The notes below the pieces were generated by a model. The model saw only the letters and a list, made by a program, of their open reading frames with translations. It searched no databases and had not been told where the DNA came from. A stretch of DNA of 64,000 nucleotides, from positions 1-64,000 of the forward strand of contig SSGN01000099.1 of assembly GCA_008016945.1 (NCBI GenBank), read 5' to 3'. The DNA comes from Flavobacteriales bacterium (GTDB taxonomy: Bacteria; Bacteroidota; Bacteroidia; Flavobacteriales; PHOS-HE28). The translations under genes were made by a program, and so were the position numbers. Positions 1-8,892 of the stretch are shown here, one piece after another. Every line of letters starts with the position of its first letter. Positions within the stretch are counted from its first letter, which is position 1.

Positions 1-1283
1 GCCTGGAAGCCTTCCGCCTGTGGCAGAAGATGGAAGAGCCAGCGTGGGCCCACGTGCACTACCCCAAGCTCGACCACCAGAACGCCTACTACTACAGCGC
101 GCCGAAGAAGAAACCCCAGCTCAACAGCCTCGATGAGGCCGACCCCGAACTGGTGAAGACCTTCGAGAAGCTGGGCATCTCGCTGGAGGAGCAGAAGCGC
201 CTGGCCGGCGTGGCCGTGGACGTGGTGTTCGACAGCGTGAGCGTGAAGACCACCTTCAAGGAGACGCTCAAGGAGAAGGGCATCATCTTCTGCGCGTTCA
301 GCGAGGCCGTGCATGAACATCCCGAGCTGGTGAAGAAGTACATCGGCAGCGTGGTGCCGCGCACCGACAACTACTTCGCCGCGCTCAACAGCGCCGTGTT
401 CAGCGACGGCAGCTTCTGCTACATCCCGCCGGGCGTGCGCTGCCCCATGGAGCTCAGCACCTACTTCCGCATCAACGAGGCCATGACCGGCCAGTTCGAG
501 CGCACGCTGCTGATCGCCGATGAGGGTGCGTACGTCAGTTACCTCGAAGGCTGCACCGCCCCCATCCGCGACGAGCACCAATTGCACGCAGCCGTGGTGG
601 AACTGGTGGCCCTGAAGGACGCCGAGATCAAGTACAGCACCGTCCAGAACTGGTATCCCGGCGACAAGGAAGGCAAGGGCGGCATCTACAACTTCGTCAC
701 CAAGCGCGGCCTCTGCCTGGGCGAGCGTAGCAAGATCAGCTGGACGCAGGTGGAGACCGGCAGCGCCATCACGTGGAAATACCCCAGCTGCGTGTTGAAG
801 GGCGACCACAGCACCGGTGAGTTCTACAGCGTGGCGGTGACCAACAACCGGCAGCAGGCCGACACGGGCACCAAGATGGTCCACATCGGCAAGGGCACCA
901 AGAGCACCATCGTGAGCAAGGGCATCAGCGCGGGTTTCAGCAACAACAGCTACCGCGGTCTGGTGAAGATCGGCCGCGGCGCGAAGAGCGCCCGCAACTT
1001 CAGCCAGTGCGACTCGCTGCTGCTCGGCGACCGCTGCGGTGCGCACACGTTCCCCTACATCGAGAGCGAGAACCCGAGTGCGATGGTGGAGCACGAGGCC
1101 ACTACAAGCAAGATCGGCGAGGACCAGATCTTCTACCTCAACCAGCGCGGTATCGAGACGGAGAAAGCCGTGAGCCTGATCGTGAACGGCTACTGCAAGG
1201 AGGTGCTGAACCAGTTGCCGATGGAGTTCGCGGTGGAAGCGCAGAAGTTGTTGGCTGTAAGCCTTGAGGGATCTGTTGGATGA
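1..1283 (+). CDS. sufB: SufB, Fe-S cluster scaffold subunit (5' end outside window)
   Basis: SufB is the scaffold subunit of the cytosolic SufBCD complex, on which [Fe-S] clusters are built. The reading frame is open from base 3 with no start codon before the window edge. The residues read before the Met at base 30 (LEAFRLWQK, then MEEPAW) match the usual interior SufB N-terminal region, so the gene begins upstream. SufB is normally about 480 residues; about 426 are visible. The C-terminal beta-helix core is complete, with [13 protein letters not shown] and [21 protein letters not shown] as family hallmarks. It is the first visible gene of a suf operon and is followed by a four-helix-bundle gene instead of directly by sufC. 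Identity is certain; only the true start is missing. Confidence 0.97.
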   Translation, partial: LEAFRLWQKMEEPAWAHVHYPKLDHQNAYYYSAPKKKPQLNSLDEADPELVKTFEKLGISLEEQKRLAGVAVDVVFDSVSVKTTFKETLKEKGIIFCAFSEAVHEHPELVKKYIGSVVPRTDNYFAALNSAVFSDGSFCYIPPGVRCPMELSTYFRINEAMTGQFERTLLIADEGAYVSYLEGCTAPIRDEHQLHAAVVELVALKDAEIKYSTVQNWYPGDKEGKGGIYNFVTKRGLCLGERSKISWTQVETGSAITWKYPSCVLKGDHSTGEFYSVAVTNNRQQADTGTKMVHIGKGTKSTIVSKGISAGFSNNSYRGLVKIGRGAKSARNFSQCDSLLLGDRCGAHTFPYIESENPSAMVEHEATTSKIGEDQIFYLNQRGIETEKAVSLIVNGYCKEVLNQLPMEFAVEAQKLLAVSLEGSVG

Positions 1284-1393
1284 TTTCTGATTGCCGATTG
1301 CTGATTCACCGATCCAACCCCCTTTGCCACACCTCATCCACAGCACGACACACGCGAATTAGCAATCAGCCAATCAGCAATTGCAAATCGGCC
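1284..1393. repeat. Heptamer word array with inverted arms, upstream of four-helix-bundle gene
   Basis: The gap between sufB and the four-helix-bundle gene is made largely of degenerate 7-mers. Just after the sufB stop they read TGATTGC-CGATTGC-TGATT (1288-1307). Just before the next gene they appear as the reverse complement, in words such as AATCAGC and AATTAGC (1356-1376). The two arms pair over about 20 bases with a few mismatches and could form a long hairpin in mRNA or DNA. The same words reappear at 1799-1828 and inside sufS at 4481-4515. No coding potential was recognised. Confidence 0.8.
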
Positions 1394-1804
1394 ATGGCCA
1401 CGATCACAACCTTCGAAGAACTCGGCATCTGGCAAAAAGCCCGCGAGCTGTGCAAGGAGATCTGGGCCCTCACTCAGAAGGATAGGTTCGCCAAAGACTT
1501 CGGGTTGAAAGATCAGATCAATCGTTCCTCAGGCTCGTGTATGGACAACATCGCCGAAGGGTTCGAACGGGATGGTACCAAGGAGTTCGTTCAGTTCCTG
1601 TCCATCTCGAAGGGGTCCATCGGCGAGACCCGGTCACAGTTGTATCGAGCGCTTGATCGCGGGCACATCACACAGGAAGAGTTCGACCAAGCTTTCTACA
1701 TGTGCAAGGACGAGAGCAAGGACATCGGCAACTTCATGCGCTACCTGCGCACCACGGACATCAAAGGCAACAAGTACCCGCGCAAACCAGCGTCGGCGAA
1801 TTAG
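1394..1804 (+). CDS. Four-helix-bundle protein (S23/IVP/Avd-fold family), inserted in the suf operon
   Basis: This 136-residue protein matches the four-helix-bundle family first described from 23S rRNA intervening sequences and sharing the fold of Avd accessory proteins of diversity-generating retroelements. Visible hallmarks are FEELGIWQKARELCKEIW near the N-terminus, LKDQINRSSGSCMDNIAEGF in the middle and LYRALDRGHI. The family has a basic, nucleic-acid-binding surface but no settled cellular role. The ATG at 1394 is chosen because it opens at the family's N-terminus; the frame upstream is repeat. The stop codon (AATTAG) lies inside the downstream word repeat. Third positions look less GC-rich than in neighbouring suf genes. 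It separates sufB from sufC, which are usually adjacent. No reverse transcriptase or rRNA gene is nearby. Confidence 0.9.
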   Translation: MATITTFEELGIWQKARELCKEIWALTQKDRFAKDFGLKDQINRSSGSCMDNIAEGFERDGTKEFVQFLSISKGSIGETRSQLYRALDRGHITQEEFDQAFYMCKDESKDIGNFMRYLRTTDIKGNKYPRKPASAN

Positions 1805-1828
1805 CGCTCAGCAATTAGCCAATCAGCC
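1799..1828. repeat. Word repeat between four-helix-bundle gene and sufC
   Basis: The 30 bases from the end of the four-helix-bundle gene to the sufC ATG consist of AATTAGC, CTCAGC, AATTAGCC and AATCAGCC words. They are in the orientation opposite to the TGATTGC words that follow sufB (1288-1307). The four-helix-bundle gene is therefore bracketed by inverted word arrays. The repeat supplies that gene's TAG stop and forms the whole sufC leader. Confidence 0.75.
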
Positions 1829-2569
<741 letters not shown>

Positions 2570-3880
2570 ATGATGTACGGGCGTACGAACGTTCGCCCCA
2601 ACGGCATGACAAGCACAACAATAACCGACCCCAAGGCCACCGTGCTGCCGCTGCTCGAAGGCTCGGCATGGCCGGGTGCCGCCGCAGCGCTGGTCCAGGT
2701 AAAGACCCTGCCCATCCCAACGAGCAAGACCGAAGCGTGGAAGTACACCCGCGTGGCCAAGCTGTTCAACCGGTCGTATGCTGCGCCGAAGGGGGATGCT
2801 GGCGTCGGGCTGCCCGCACGGTTGCCCTTCGATGCCCTGCGCGTGGTCTTCGTGAACGGCCACTTCCGCGCGGACCTGAGCGATGATCTGAAGGGCCAGA
2901 AGGGCTTAGTGATCGACAGCCTGAAGCACCACCTCACGCACGGCCCCGTGAAGGAGCACTACGGCACGCTTGCACCTGCGAACGATCGCCTCTTCACCGC
3001 CATGAACACCGCCGCGCCCACCGACGGCCTGATCCTGCTGGTGACCAAGGGCGTGAAGGTGGAGAAGCCGATCCACGTACTGCATGTGGTACGGGCCGAT
3101 GATCATCGGCCCATCCTCATTCAGCCCCGCGATCTGTTCATGCTGCACGAAGGCGCGGAGGCGGAAGTGATCATCGAGCACATTGCCGTGGATACTCCCG
3201 AAGCCTTCGTGAACAGTGTGCGCGAATGCGTGGTGGGTGAAGGCGCACGCCTCACGCTCCACAAGCTGCAGCACGAGGTGAACGGCCCGGCAAACATCAG
3301 CCTCGAGGGTGTTCGTGTCGCCGCGAAGGCGCACTTCAGCCTCAGCACCACCACGCTGGATGGAACTCTGATCCGCAACGACGTGAACGTGTCACTCGCC
3401 GGCGCCGAAGCACATGCCGAGCTGAACGGCGTGTACCTGCTGAACGGCACCACGCACTGCGACAACCACACGTACATCGGTCACAATGTGCCGGACTGCA
3501 CCAGCGATGAGCTCTACAAGGGCATCGTGGCCGGAAAAGGCACTAGCGTGTTCAATGGCAAGGTGTACGTGAAGCAGGACGCGCAGCGCACCCGCGCCTA
3601 CCAGAGCAACGCCAACATCCTCCTGGGCGATGATGCCAAGGTGTACACCAAGCCCGAGCTGGAGATCTACGCCGACGACGTGAAGTGCAGCCACGGATGC
3701 ACCATCGGCCGGCTGGACGAGAAGGGACTGTTCTACCTGCGTTCACGCGGGGTGAGCGAGGCCGAAGCGCGCAAGCTGATGGCCCATGCCTTCATCACCG
3801 AGGTGGTGGAGCGGGTGCAGAACGAGGAGTGGAAGGCAGTGTTGACCAACCTCATCGATGCCAAGCTCGCAACGCTATGA
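2570..3880 (+). CDS. sufD: SufD, Fe-S assembly scaffold subunit
   Basis: SufD is the SufB paralogue that pairs with it in the SufBC2D complex and helps iron acquisition. The 436-residue length is typical. The beta-helix core ends with CSHGCTIGRLDEKGLFYLRS, including the conserved His at about residue 375. Two starts are possible. ATG 2570 directly follows the sufC stop, but the first 12 residues come from a hairpin (2579-2598) that looks like inserted repeat DNA. ATG 2606 (MTSTTITDPK) gives a more usual N-terminus. The longer form is listed because it is directly coupled to sufC. Confidence 0.95.
   Translation: MMYGRTNVRPNGMTSTTITDPKATVLPLLEGSAWPGAAAALVQVKTLPIPTSKTEAWKYTRVAKLFNRSYAAPKGDAGVGLPARLPFDALRVVFVNGHFRADLSDDLKGQKGLVIDSLKHHLTHGPVKEHYGTLAPANDRLFTAMNTAAPTDGLILLVTKGVKVEKPIHVLHVVRADDHRPILIQPRDLFMLHEGAEAEVIIEHIAVDTPEAFVNSVRECVVGEGARLTLHKLQHEVNGPANISLEGVRVAAKAHFSLSTTTLDGTLIRNDVNVSLAGAEAHAELNGVYLLNGTTHCDNHTYIGHNVPDCTSDELYKGIVAGKGTSVFNGKVYVKQDAQRTRAYQSNANILLGDDAKVYTKPELEIYADDVKCSHGCTIGRLDEKGLFYLRSRGVSEAEARKLMAHAFITEVVERVQNEEWKAVLTNLIDAKLATL
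2579..2598. repeat. 20-bp imperfect palindrome in the sufC-sufD junction
   Basis: Bases 2579-2598 (GGGCGTACGAACGTTCGCCC) fold into a hairpin with a single mismatch, between the two candidate sufD start codons. If ATG 2570 is used it is translated; if ATG 2606 is used it is the sufD leader. It resembles the other inverted-word loci of this operon. Confidence 0.6.
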
Positions 3881-3883
3881 GGA

Positions 3884-3990
3884 TTAACCGCAACAACGCA
3901 GCGACGCAACGAATGTGCATCGCCAATTGCATTCGATCCGAACGTGGCGTTCCCGTTGCGTCCTCGCATCGCCGCAGTTCAATGCAGTTC
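3884..3990. repeat. Inverted CGCAACG-word locus between sufD and sufS
   Basis: This gap contains AACCGCAACAACGCAGCG plus GACGCAACG (3886-3912) and, inverted, CGTTGCGTC followed by CTCGCATCGCCGCAGTT (3954-3979). The arms share a perfect 9-mer (GACGCAACG and its complement) and weaker flanking matches. A second small inverted pair, GAATG and CATTC, lies in the loop. It has the same architecture as the locus at 1284-1393 but different words and no ORF. Confidence 0.65.
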
Positions 3991-3995
3991 CACGC

Positions 3996-5243
3996 ATGAA
4001 AACCACAGCGGTGAAACCAGCCTTCAACGTCGAAGAGATCCGCGCGCAGTTCCCGATCCTGAAGGAATTGGTGCACGGCAAGCCGCTGGTGTACTTCGAC
4101 AATGCCGCGACCAGTCAGAAGCCGCGCCGCGTCATCAAGGCCGAAAGCGCCTACTACGCCACGATCAACGCCAACGTGCATCGCGGTGTGCATGCGCTGA
4201 GCACCAAGGCCACCGAAGCGCAGGAGGCCGCTCGGGAGATCGTCCGCAAGCACATCAACGCGAAGCACGCGCACGAGATCATTTTCACCAGTGGCACCAC
4301 CGCGGGCATCAACCTCGCTGCGACAAGTCTTGGCCAATTGTTACTGAAGAAGGGCGACGAGGTGGTGATCAGTGGCATGGAGCACCACAGCAACATCGTG
4401 CCCTGGCAGCTGGCCTGTGAGCGGCATGGGGCAACGCTGAAGGTGATCCCCATCACGGATAGTGGGGAGTGGGATATTCGATCAGCCAATTCGCTAATTA
4501 GCCAATTAGCTAATTGTCGCGTCCTCGCGATCTCGCATGTCAGCAATACACTTGGGACCATCAACCCAGTGAAGGAATTGGTCGCCGAAGCGAAGAAGCG
4601 CGGCATCATCACCGTAGTGGACGGCGCACAGGCCATCGCGCACTTGAACGTCGACGTGCAGGACCTCAGCTGCGACCTTTATACCTTCAGCGGGCACAAG
4701 GCCTACGGTCCTACCGGCATTGGCGTGTTGTACGGCCGCGAGGAACTGCTGGAACGGATGCCACCCTACCAAGGCGGCGGCGAGATGATCGATACGGTGA
4801 CTTTTGCCAAGAGCACTTGGGCGAAGCTGCCGTTCAAGTTCGAGGCCGGCACGCCGAACATTGCAGGGATCATCGGGCTGGGCGAGGCTTTCCGTTGGAT
4901 GGAGGATTACGACAAGTCAGCGATGGCCGCGCATGAGCAAGAGCTGCTCGCGCACGCGATCAAGGAACTGCTCGCCATCGAGGGGCTCCGGATCATCGGC
5001 ACAGCGAAAGAGAAGGTGGGCGTGATCAGCTTCGTCATTGACGGTGTTCACCACTACGATCTCGGCACCTTGCTCGACCAGCAGGGCATCGCCGTACGCA
5101 CGGGTCACCACTGCACGCAGCCGCTGATGGACCGCTTCAGCGTGAGCGGAACGACACGGGCGAGCTTCGCTTGTTTCAATACAATGGAGGAGGTGGACAC
5201 AATGGTGGTAGCGGTGAAGAAGGCCATCAAGATGTTGCGATGA
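3996..5243 (+). CDS. sufS: SufS cysteine desulfurase
   Basis: SufS is a class II PLP-dependent cysteine desulfurase that supplies sulfur to SufE and the SufBCD scaffold. The protein has 415 residues; the family usually has about 405. The PLP lysine is Lys235 in FSGHKAYGPTG and the persulfide Cys373 is in RTGHHCTQPL. ATG 3996 (MKTTAVKPAFNVEEIRAQFP) is chosen because upstream in-frame sequence is repeat. Residues 162-174 (RSANSLISQLANC) are encoded by the AATTAGC word array at 4481-4515, replacing a normally variable helix/loop. The frame stays open and active-site motifs are intact. The stop overlaps the sufE start (ATGA). Confidence 0.96.
   Translation: MKTTAVKPAFNVEEIRAQFPILKELVHGKPLVYFDNAATSQKPRRVIKAESAYYATINANVHRGVHALSTKATEAQEAAREIVRKHINAKHAHEIIFTSGTTAGINLAATSLGQLLLKKGDEVVISGMEHHSNIVPWQLACERHGATLKVIPITDSGEWDIRSANSLISQLANCRVLAISHVSNTLGTINPVKELVAEAKKRGIITVVDGAQAIAHLNVDVQDLSCDLYTFSGHKAYGPTGIGVLYGREELLERMPPYQGGGEMIDTVTFAKSTWAKLPFKFEAGTPNIAGIIGLGEAFRWMEDYDKSAMAAHEQELLAHAIKELLAIEGLRIIGTAKEKVGVISFVIDGVHHYDLGTLLDQQGIAVRTGHHCTQPLMDRFSVSGTTRASFACFNTMEEVDTMVVAVKKAIKMLR
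4481..4515. repeat. AATTAGC word array inside the sufS reading frame
   Basis: Bases 4481-4515 are built from ATCAGCC, AATTCGCT, AATTAGCC and AATTAGCT words, the set seen at 1356-1376 and 1799-1828. The stretch is markedly AT-rich within a GC-rich gene and keeps the frame, encoding SufS residues 162-174. This indicates that a word array entered or expanded within a coding sequence. Confidence 0.8.
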
Positions 5244-5680
5244 GTACCACGACGACATTGGCCGCAATGCAGCTGGAACTCGTGGACGAGTTCGCCATGT
5301 TCACGGACTGGCAGGACCGCTATGAGCACCTGATCGAGCTGGGCAAGGACCTGCCGTTGATCCCGCCGGAGCACAAGACCGACGACAACCTCGTGCGTGG
5401 GTGCCAGAGTCGCGTGTGGTTGCATGCCGCGCCGCAGAACGGCCTGATCCACTTCACCGCCGACAGCGACGCCATGATCACCAAGGGTATCGTGGCCCTG
5501 CTGGTGCGTGTGTACAACGATCGCACACCACAGGAGATGCTGAACGCCTCCACCGAATTCATCGATAAGATCGGCCTTCGCGAACACCTGAGCCCGAACC
5601 GCGCGAACGGGTTGAGTGCGATGATCGACCAGATGAAACGGTATGCGCTCGCTTATTCGTCTACCTCACGCCAAGGATAA
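5240..5680 (+). CDS. sufE: SufE, sulfur acceptor for SufS
   Basis: SufE accepts the persulfide from SufS and passes it to SufB. The 146-residue protein has the active Cys55 in LVRGCQSRVW, the SufE hallmark, and PLIPPEHKTDDN just before it. ATG 5240 overlaps the sufS stop by four bases (ATGA), which decides the start and implies translational coupling. The gene is followed by a hairpin locus at 5700-5777. Confidence 0.96.
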   Translation: MSTTTTLAAMQLELVDEFAMFTDWQDRYEHLIELGKDLPLIPPEHKTDDNLVRGCQSRVWLHAAPQNGLIHFTADSDAMITKGIVALLVRVYNDRTPQEMLNASTEFIDKIGLREHLSPNRANGLSAMIDQMKRYALAYSSTSRQG

Positions 5681-5699
5681 TGCAAGCAGTAGCCCATTT

Positions 5700-5777
5700 T
5701 CACGCAGAGGCGCAGCGTACGCAGAGGGAATGCAGTAACGGGCTCTTCTTCTCTGCGTTCTCTGCGCCTCTGCGTGA
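5700..5777. repeat. Near-perfect 27-bp inverted repeat built from CGCAGAG words
   Basis: Arm 5700-5726 (begins TCACGCAGAGGCGCAG) and arm 5751-5777 (ends CTGCGCCTCTGCGTGA) are reverse complements at 25 of 27 positions with a 24-base loop. Flanking GGAATGCAGT (5726-5735) and ACTGCATTC (5779-5787) extend the symmetry. The arms consist of repeated CGCAGAG-like words. It sits between sufE and the sufT-like gene and could act as an RNA hairpin. It belongs to the inverted-word type but carries no ORF. Confidence 0.85.
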
Positions 5778-5807
5778 GACTGCATTCTCTTCAATGCCCA
5801 GCATGCC

Positions 5808-6128
5808 ATGACCTCCGAAGAGAAGAAAGCCCTCGAAGAGAGCATCATCAACTCGCTCAAGACCGTGTACGACCCGGAGATCCCCGTGGACGTGTACGAA
5901 CTGGGGCTCATCTACGATGTGGTGATCCACGACGATGCCAGCGTGTACATCAAGATGACGTTGACCAGTCCGGCATGCCCGGTGGCGGGGACCCTGCCCG
6001 GCGAGGTGGAACAGAAGGCGGCCGGTGTGCAGGGTGTGAAGAGCGCCAAGGTGGAGCTCACCTTCGAACCGCCATGGGATCGCACGATGATGAGCGAGGC
6101 GGCGCAACTGGAACTCGGCTTCATGTAA
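5808..6128 (+). CDS. SufT-like MIP18/DUF59 protein
   Basis: This 106-residue protein of the MIP18 (DUF59) family is often the last gene of suf operons in Bacteroidota and Firmicutes and helps mature Fe-S proteins. The core VYDPEIPVDVYELGLIYDV and the conserved TSPACPVAG segment, with its reactive Cys, are present. The protein is close to full family length. The start at ATG 5808 follows the hairpin locus by about 30 bases. SufT is the likely assignment; a related apo-protein targeting factor cannot be excluded. Confidence 0.92.
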   Translation: MTSEEKKALEESIINSLKTVYDPEIPVDVYELGLIYDVVIHDDASVYIKMTLTSPACPVAGTLPGEVEQKAAGVQGVKSAKVELTFEPPWDRTMMSEAAQLELGFM

Positions 6129-6215
6129 GTTCACCACAGCGGCACAGAGGTCACCGGGGAAATACGAACCGCAACGGCACAAAGACACAGCGCAACACGT
6201 ATCCCGCCAACACGC
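6129..6215. repeat. Degenerate GGCACAGAG/CGCAACA-word stretch
   Basis: The gap before the DUF2480 gene contains words such as GCGGCACAGAGG, CCGCAACGGCACAAAGACACAG and GCGCAACACG. They resemble the CGCAGAG and CGCAACG words of nearby loci. Arms are not clearly inverted here, so this is a weak member of the word-repeat class. Confidence 0.4.
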
Positions 6216-6226
6216 AAATGGGCTCC

Positions 6227-6748
6227 ATGAGCGACGAAAACCCCATCATCAACAAGGTCGCTTCGAGCGGGATCATCACCCTCGACCTGGAGGAGCTGTA
6301 CCCGGCTGCTGAGCGTGTGGTGTTCGACCTGAAGCCGTTGCTCTGGCAAGAGATCGCACTGAAGGAGGATGACCTGCGTACCTTCTGTAAGACACACGAC
6401 TGGTCGCAGTACAAGGGCAAGTTCGTCTCGGTGCATTGTTCCGCTGACGCGATCGTGCCCACCTGGGCCTATATGCTGGTGGCCACCCACTTGCAGCCGC
6501 ACGCCGCATTCGTTACCCAGGGCGATGCGGAACAGCTGGAACGTGCGGTGTTCACCCGCTTCGTTCAGCTGCTGGACACGGAGCCCTATCGTAGCGCTCG
6601 CGTTGTGGTGAAGGGTTGCAGCAAGCTCCCTGTTCCGCTGAACGCCTATGTGGAACTGAGCACGAAGCTGCTTCCCGTGGTGAAGAGCCTGATGTTCGGC
6701 GAGCCGTGCAGCACCGTGCCGCTGTACAAGGCGCCCAAGGTCCAGTAG
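6227..6748 (+). CDS. DUF2480 family protein
   Basis: This 173-residue protein matches the DUF2480 family, which is restricted largely to Bacteroidota and often lies beside suf genes. The N-terminal IINKVASSGIITLDLEELYP and C-terminal VVVKGCSKLPVPLNAYVEL are recognisable. No catalytic motif is evident and no function is established. The ATG at 6227 is preferred; ATG 6218 in the same frame would add three residues. Its position at the end of the suf operon suggests a link to Fe-S metabolism by association only. Confidence 0.88.
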   Translation: MSDENPIINKVASSGIITLDLEELYPAAERVVFDLKPLLWQEIALKEDDLRTFCKTHDWSQYKGKFVSVHCSADAIVPTWAYMLVATHLQPHAAFVTQGDAEQLERAVFTRFVQLLDTEPYRSARVVVKGCSKLPVPLNAYVELSTKLLPVVKSLMFGEPCSTVPLYKAPKVQ

Positions 6749-6770
6749 GCGCCACCGGCAGGTCGGCGAT

Positions 6771-6778
6771 TACCTTCG
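6771..6778 (+). promoter_or_regulatory. -7 element TACCTTCG, five bases before the start codon
   Basis: TACCTTCG matches the Bacteroidota sigma-A -7 consensus TAnnTTTG with one change and ends five bases before ATG 6784. Transcription would start at or near the ATG, giving a leaderless message. Confidence 0.55.
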
Positions 6779-6783
6779 GCCCT

Positions 6784-8892
6784 ATGCCTCGCTTCGGTTC
6801 CTTCCTCGCACTCCTCCTACTCCCGATGCTGTTCCATGCACAGGAGCGGGTCGAGCAGCGAAGCGAGAACGGATGGTATCTCTCCCCACACGGCACCATT
6901 CGTATCCTGGTCCTTTTCGTCGAGATCGATTTCGATGTGAACCCGGACAAGGACCCCCAGCCCGACGGCGCACACCACTGGCCCAAAGGCCAGCTCCCGC
7001 ATTGGAAGGACCAGCTGTTCGATCCATTCCCAATGCCCGTTCAACAGGCCGAGGTGTCCCGCTATTACCAAGACATCTCCCTTGGGCGATACACCGTGCT
7101 CGGCGACCACATCGACACCGTGATCACCCTGAAGGAGAGTGAATACCCGGGTGTGCATCAGGCCCACTCCATCGGGATCCACGCAGTGAAGGAAGCCAAC
7201 AAGCGGGGAGGTCTGCGCACACGCCATGGTATGGGCATCGCGGACTTCGACCTGTGGAAGGCCCGTGGCAAGGCCGGCGAGCCGAAGCTCCCGGGTCCCG
7301 ATGACCCCCATAGCTATGACCACCTGATGGTGATCGTACGGAACAGTGGGCTGGGGCACGGACAAGGCAGTACGGATAGTGGCTCACCAGGTGAGCTGTA
7401 CGGCTATCGCAGCGACACCCAATCGCGTTTCGGTGCCGCCAATGGCCTACCCTTCGAGATCCTCAAACACGAATTCAACCACCTGCTGATCGGTGGGAAC
7501 AACTTCCATAGTGGTGGGGGCAACGCCGCAACGTTCGAGAGCACCTTTCTCCCGCTCCAGGGCGGATGGAGCATGATGGGCGCCAGCGGCAGCAGCCTGC
7601 TCACCTGCTGTGCCTGGGACCGGGATCGCATGGGGTGGCAGCCCGACAGCGTACGCTACAGGATCCGTGCGCGCCATTTGGAAGGCCATGAAGTGAACGG
7701 CGACCTGGACCCCATCGCGGGCGATACCGGCCTCTTCGTCCTGCGCGACTTCGTTCCCACCGGCGATGCGCTGCGCATCCGAATGCCCTTCATCCCGAAT
7801 GAACGGGTACAACAATGGCTTTGGATCGAGAACCACCAGGGCCAGGCACGCAATGGCAGTCCCACGGACCGTTTCCACTGGGAAGGCATCAACCCGTGCG
7901 TCGCCGGTATGCGCCCAGGATTGTTCATGACCATGCAGGTGGGGCGCGAGGAACGTATTGGAGCCCGTATCTACGCCGGTGCGGCGGACTACCTCCGTCC
8001 CGTGCTGGCCAACGGCAACTACGATCTTCATCTGCGCGGCGACACCCTGCGCAACAGCTGTCCGTTCGGCACCAACGCCCTGTACTTCGTCCGCGACCCT
8101 GCGTTGGCCAACCCATTCACCGGCTTCCATGAGCAGGAGCTGCCCGTGTACGATCGCGATGGCAACGGGGTGGTGCAACGTGCGGAGCACTGGGTACCCG
8201 GGATACGGCACGAACGGGGGAAGCCCGATGTGGACCTGGTGCTTTATGGCAAGGCCGACCACGCTTTCCAGCCCGGCGGCGTATCCAGCTTGGGCATGTG
8301 CACCAACCCATCGAGCGCGAACATGCTCACCCTGTTCAGTACGGGCTCCAGAGCCACCCATGACGGCAAGGCCCCCGATGTACGCACCATCCACCTCAAT
8401 GGCATCCGCGTGGACCTGCTGGAGATGCGCGCCAATGGCGACGCTTTGGTGCGGGTGAGCACCAATGACACACGCCTGGTGAGCGATCAACGGTGGTGTG
8501 CCGACAGTATCGCCCTACCAGCCTTGCGCGGTGGCGATGGCCACTCCCTCACCATCACACGCGGGAACCGCCTGCTGCTGGACCGCTCCCTCTCGCCCAC
8601 CCGAATGACCCCGGTGGACACGGCGGGCGGGCACCTGTGGTTCAGCATGCCTACACGGATGGCCGCACAACCCGGAGCCTCGATCCTGGTGGAGGACAAG
8701 GCAACGCTGGAGCTGGCCAACAACAGCATCCTGCACCTGATGCCCGGAAGTCGCCTCGTGCTGGCGCGACAGGCCAAGCTCAAGGTGAACAAAGGCTGCC
8801 GCATCATCCTGCACCCGGACGCCACCTTGGAAGGCCGAGCGCGCATCACCCGAAAGGCCAGGCGCACCGGGCGGATCGTATCCGCTCAATAA
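6784..8892 (+). CDS. Secreted M6-like metallopeptidase-related protein
   Basis: This 702-residue protein has an N-terminal signal peptide (MPRFGSFLALLLLPMLFHAQ). A putative zinc site HEFNH lies at residues 229-233 with another His at 242 (GGNNFH). The arrangement resembles immune-inhibitor-A-like M6 peptidases, but spacing after HExxH does not match the strict metzincin pattern, so activity is uncertain. The last 60 or so residues are rich in short beta-strand repeats. No T9SS C-terminal domain is visible, so export beyond the periplasm is unproven. ATG 6784 is supported by the signal peptide and the adjacent -7 element. The 3' end overlaps the convergent PurF-family gene by seven bases. Confidence 0.75.
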   Translation: MPRFGSFLALLLLPMLFHAQERVEQRSENGWYLSPHGTIRILVLFVEIDFDVNPDKDPQPDGAHHWPKGQLPHWKDQLFDPFPMPVQQAEVSRYYQDISLGRYTVLGDHIDTVITLKESEYPGVHQAHSIGIHAVKEANKRGGLRTRHGMGIADFDLWKARGKAGEPKLPGPDDPHSYDHLMVIVRNSGLGHGQGSTDSGSPGELYGYRSDTQSRFGAANGLPFEILKHEFNHLLIGGNNFHSGGGNAATFESTFLPLQGGWSMMGASGSSLLTCCAWDRDRMGWQPDSVRYRIRARHLEGHEVNGDLDPIAGDTGLFVLRDFVPTGDALRIRMPFIPNERVQQWLWIENHQGQARNGSPTDRFHWEGINPCVAGMRPGLFMTMQVGREERIGARIYAGAADYLRPVLANGNYDLHLRGDTLRNSCPFGTNALYFVRDPALANPFTGFHEQELPVYDRDGNGVVQRAEHWVPGIRHERGKPDVDLVLYGKADHAFQPGGVSSLGMCTNPSSANMLTLFSTGSRATHDGKAPDVRTIHLNGIRVDLLEMRANGDALVRVSTNDTRLVSDQRWCADSIALPALRGGDGHSLTITRGNRLLLDRSLSPTRMTPVDTAGGHLWFSMPTRMAAQPGASILVEDKATLELANNSILHLMPGSRLVLARQAKLKVNKGCRIILHPDATLEGRARITRKARRTGRIVSAQ

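Noticed and set aside
1394..1804. Remnant of a 23S rRNA intervening sequence
   Set aside because: The family was first seen there, but no rRNA sequence flanks either copy; both are within protein operons.
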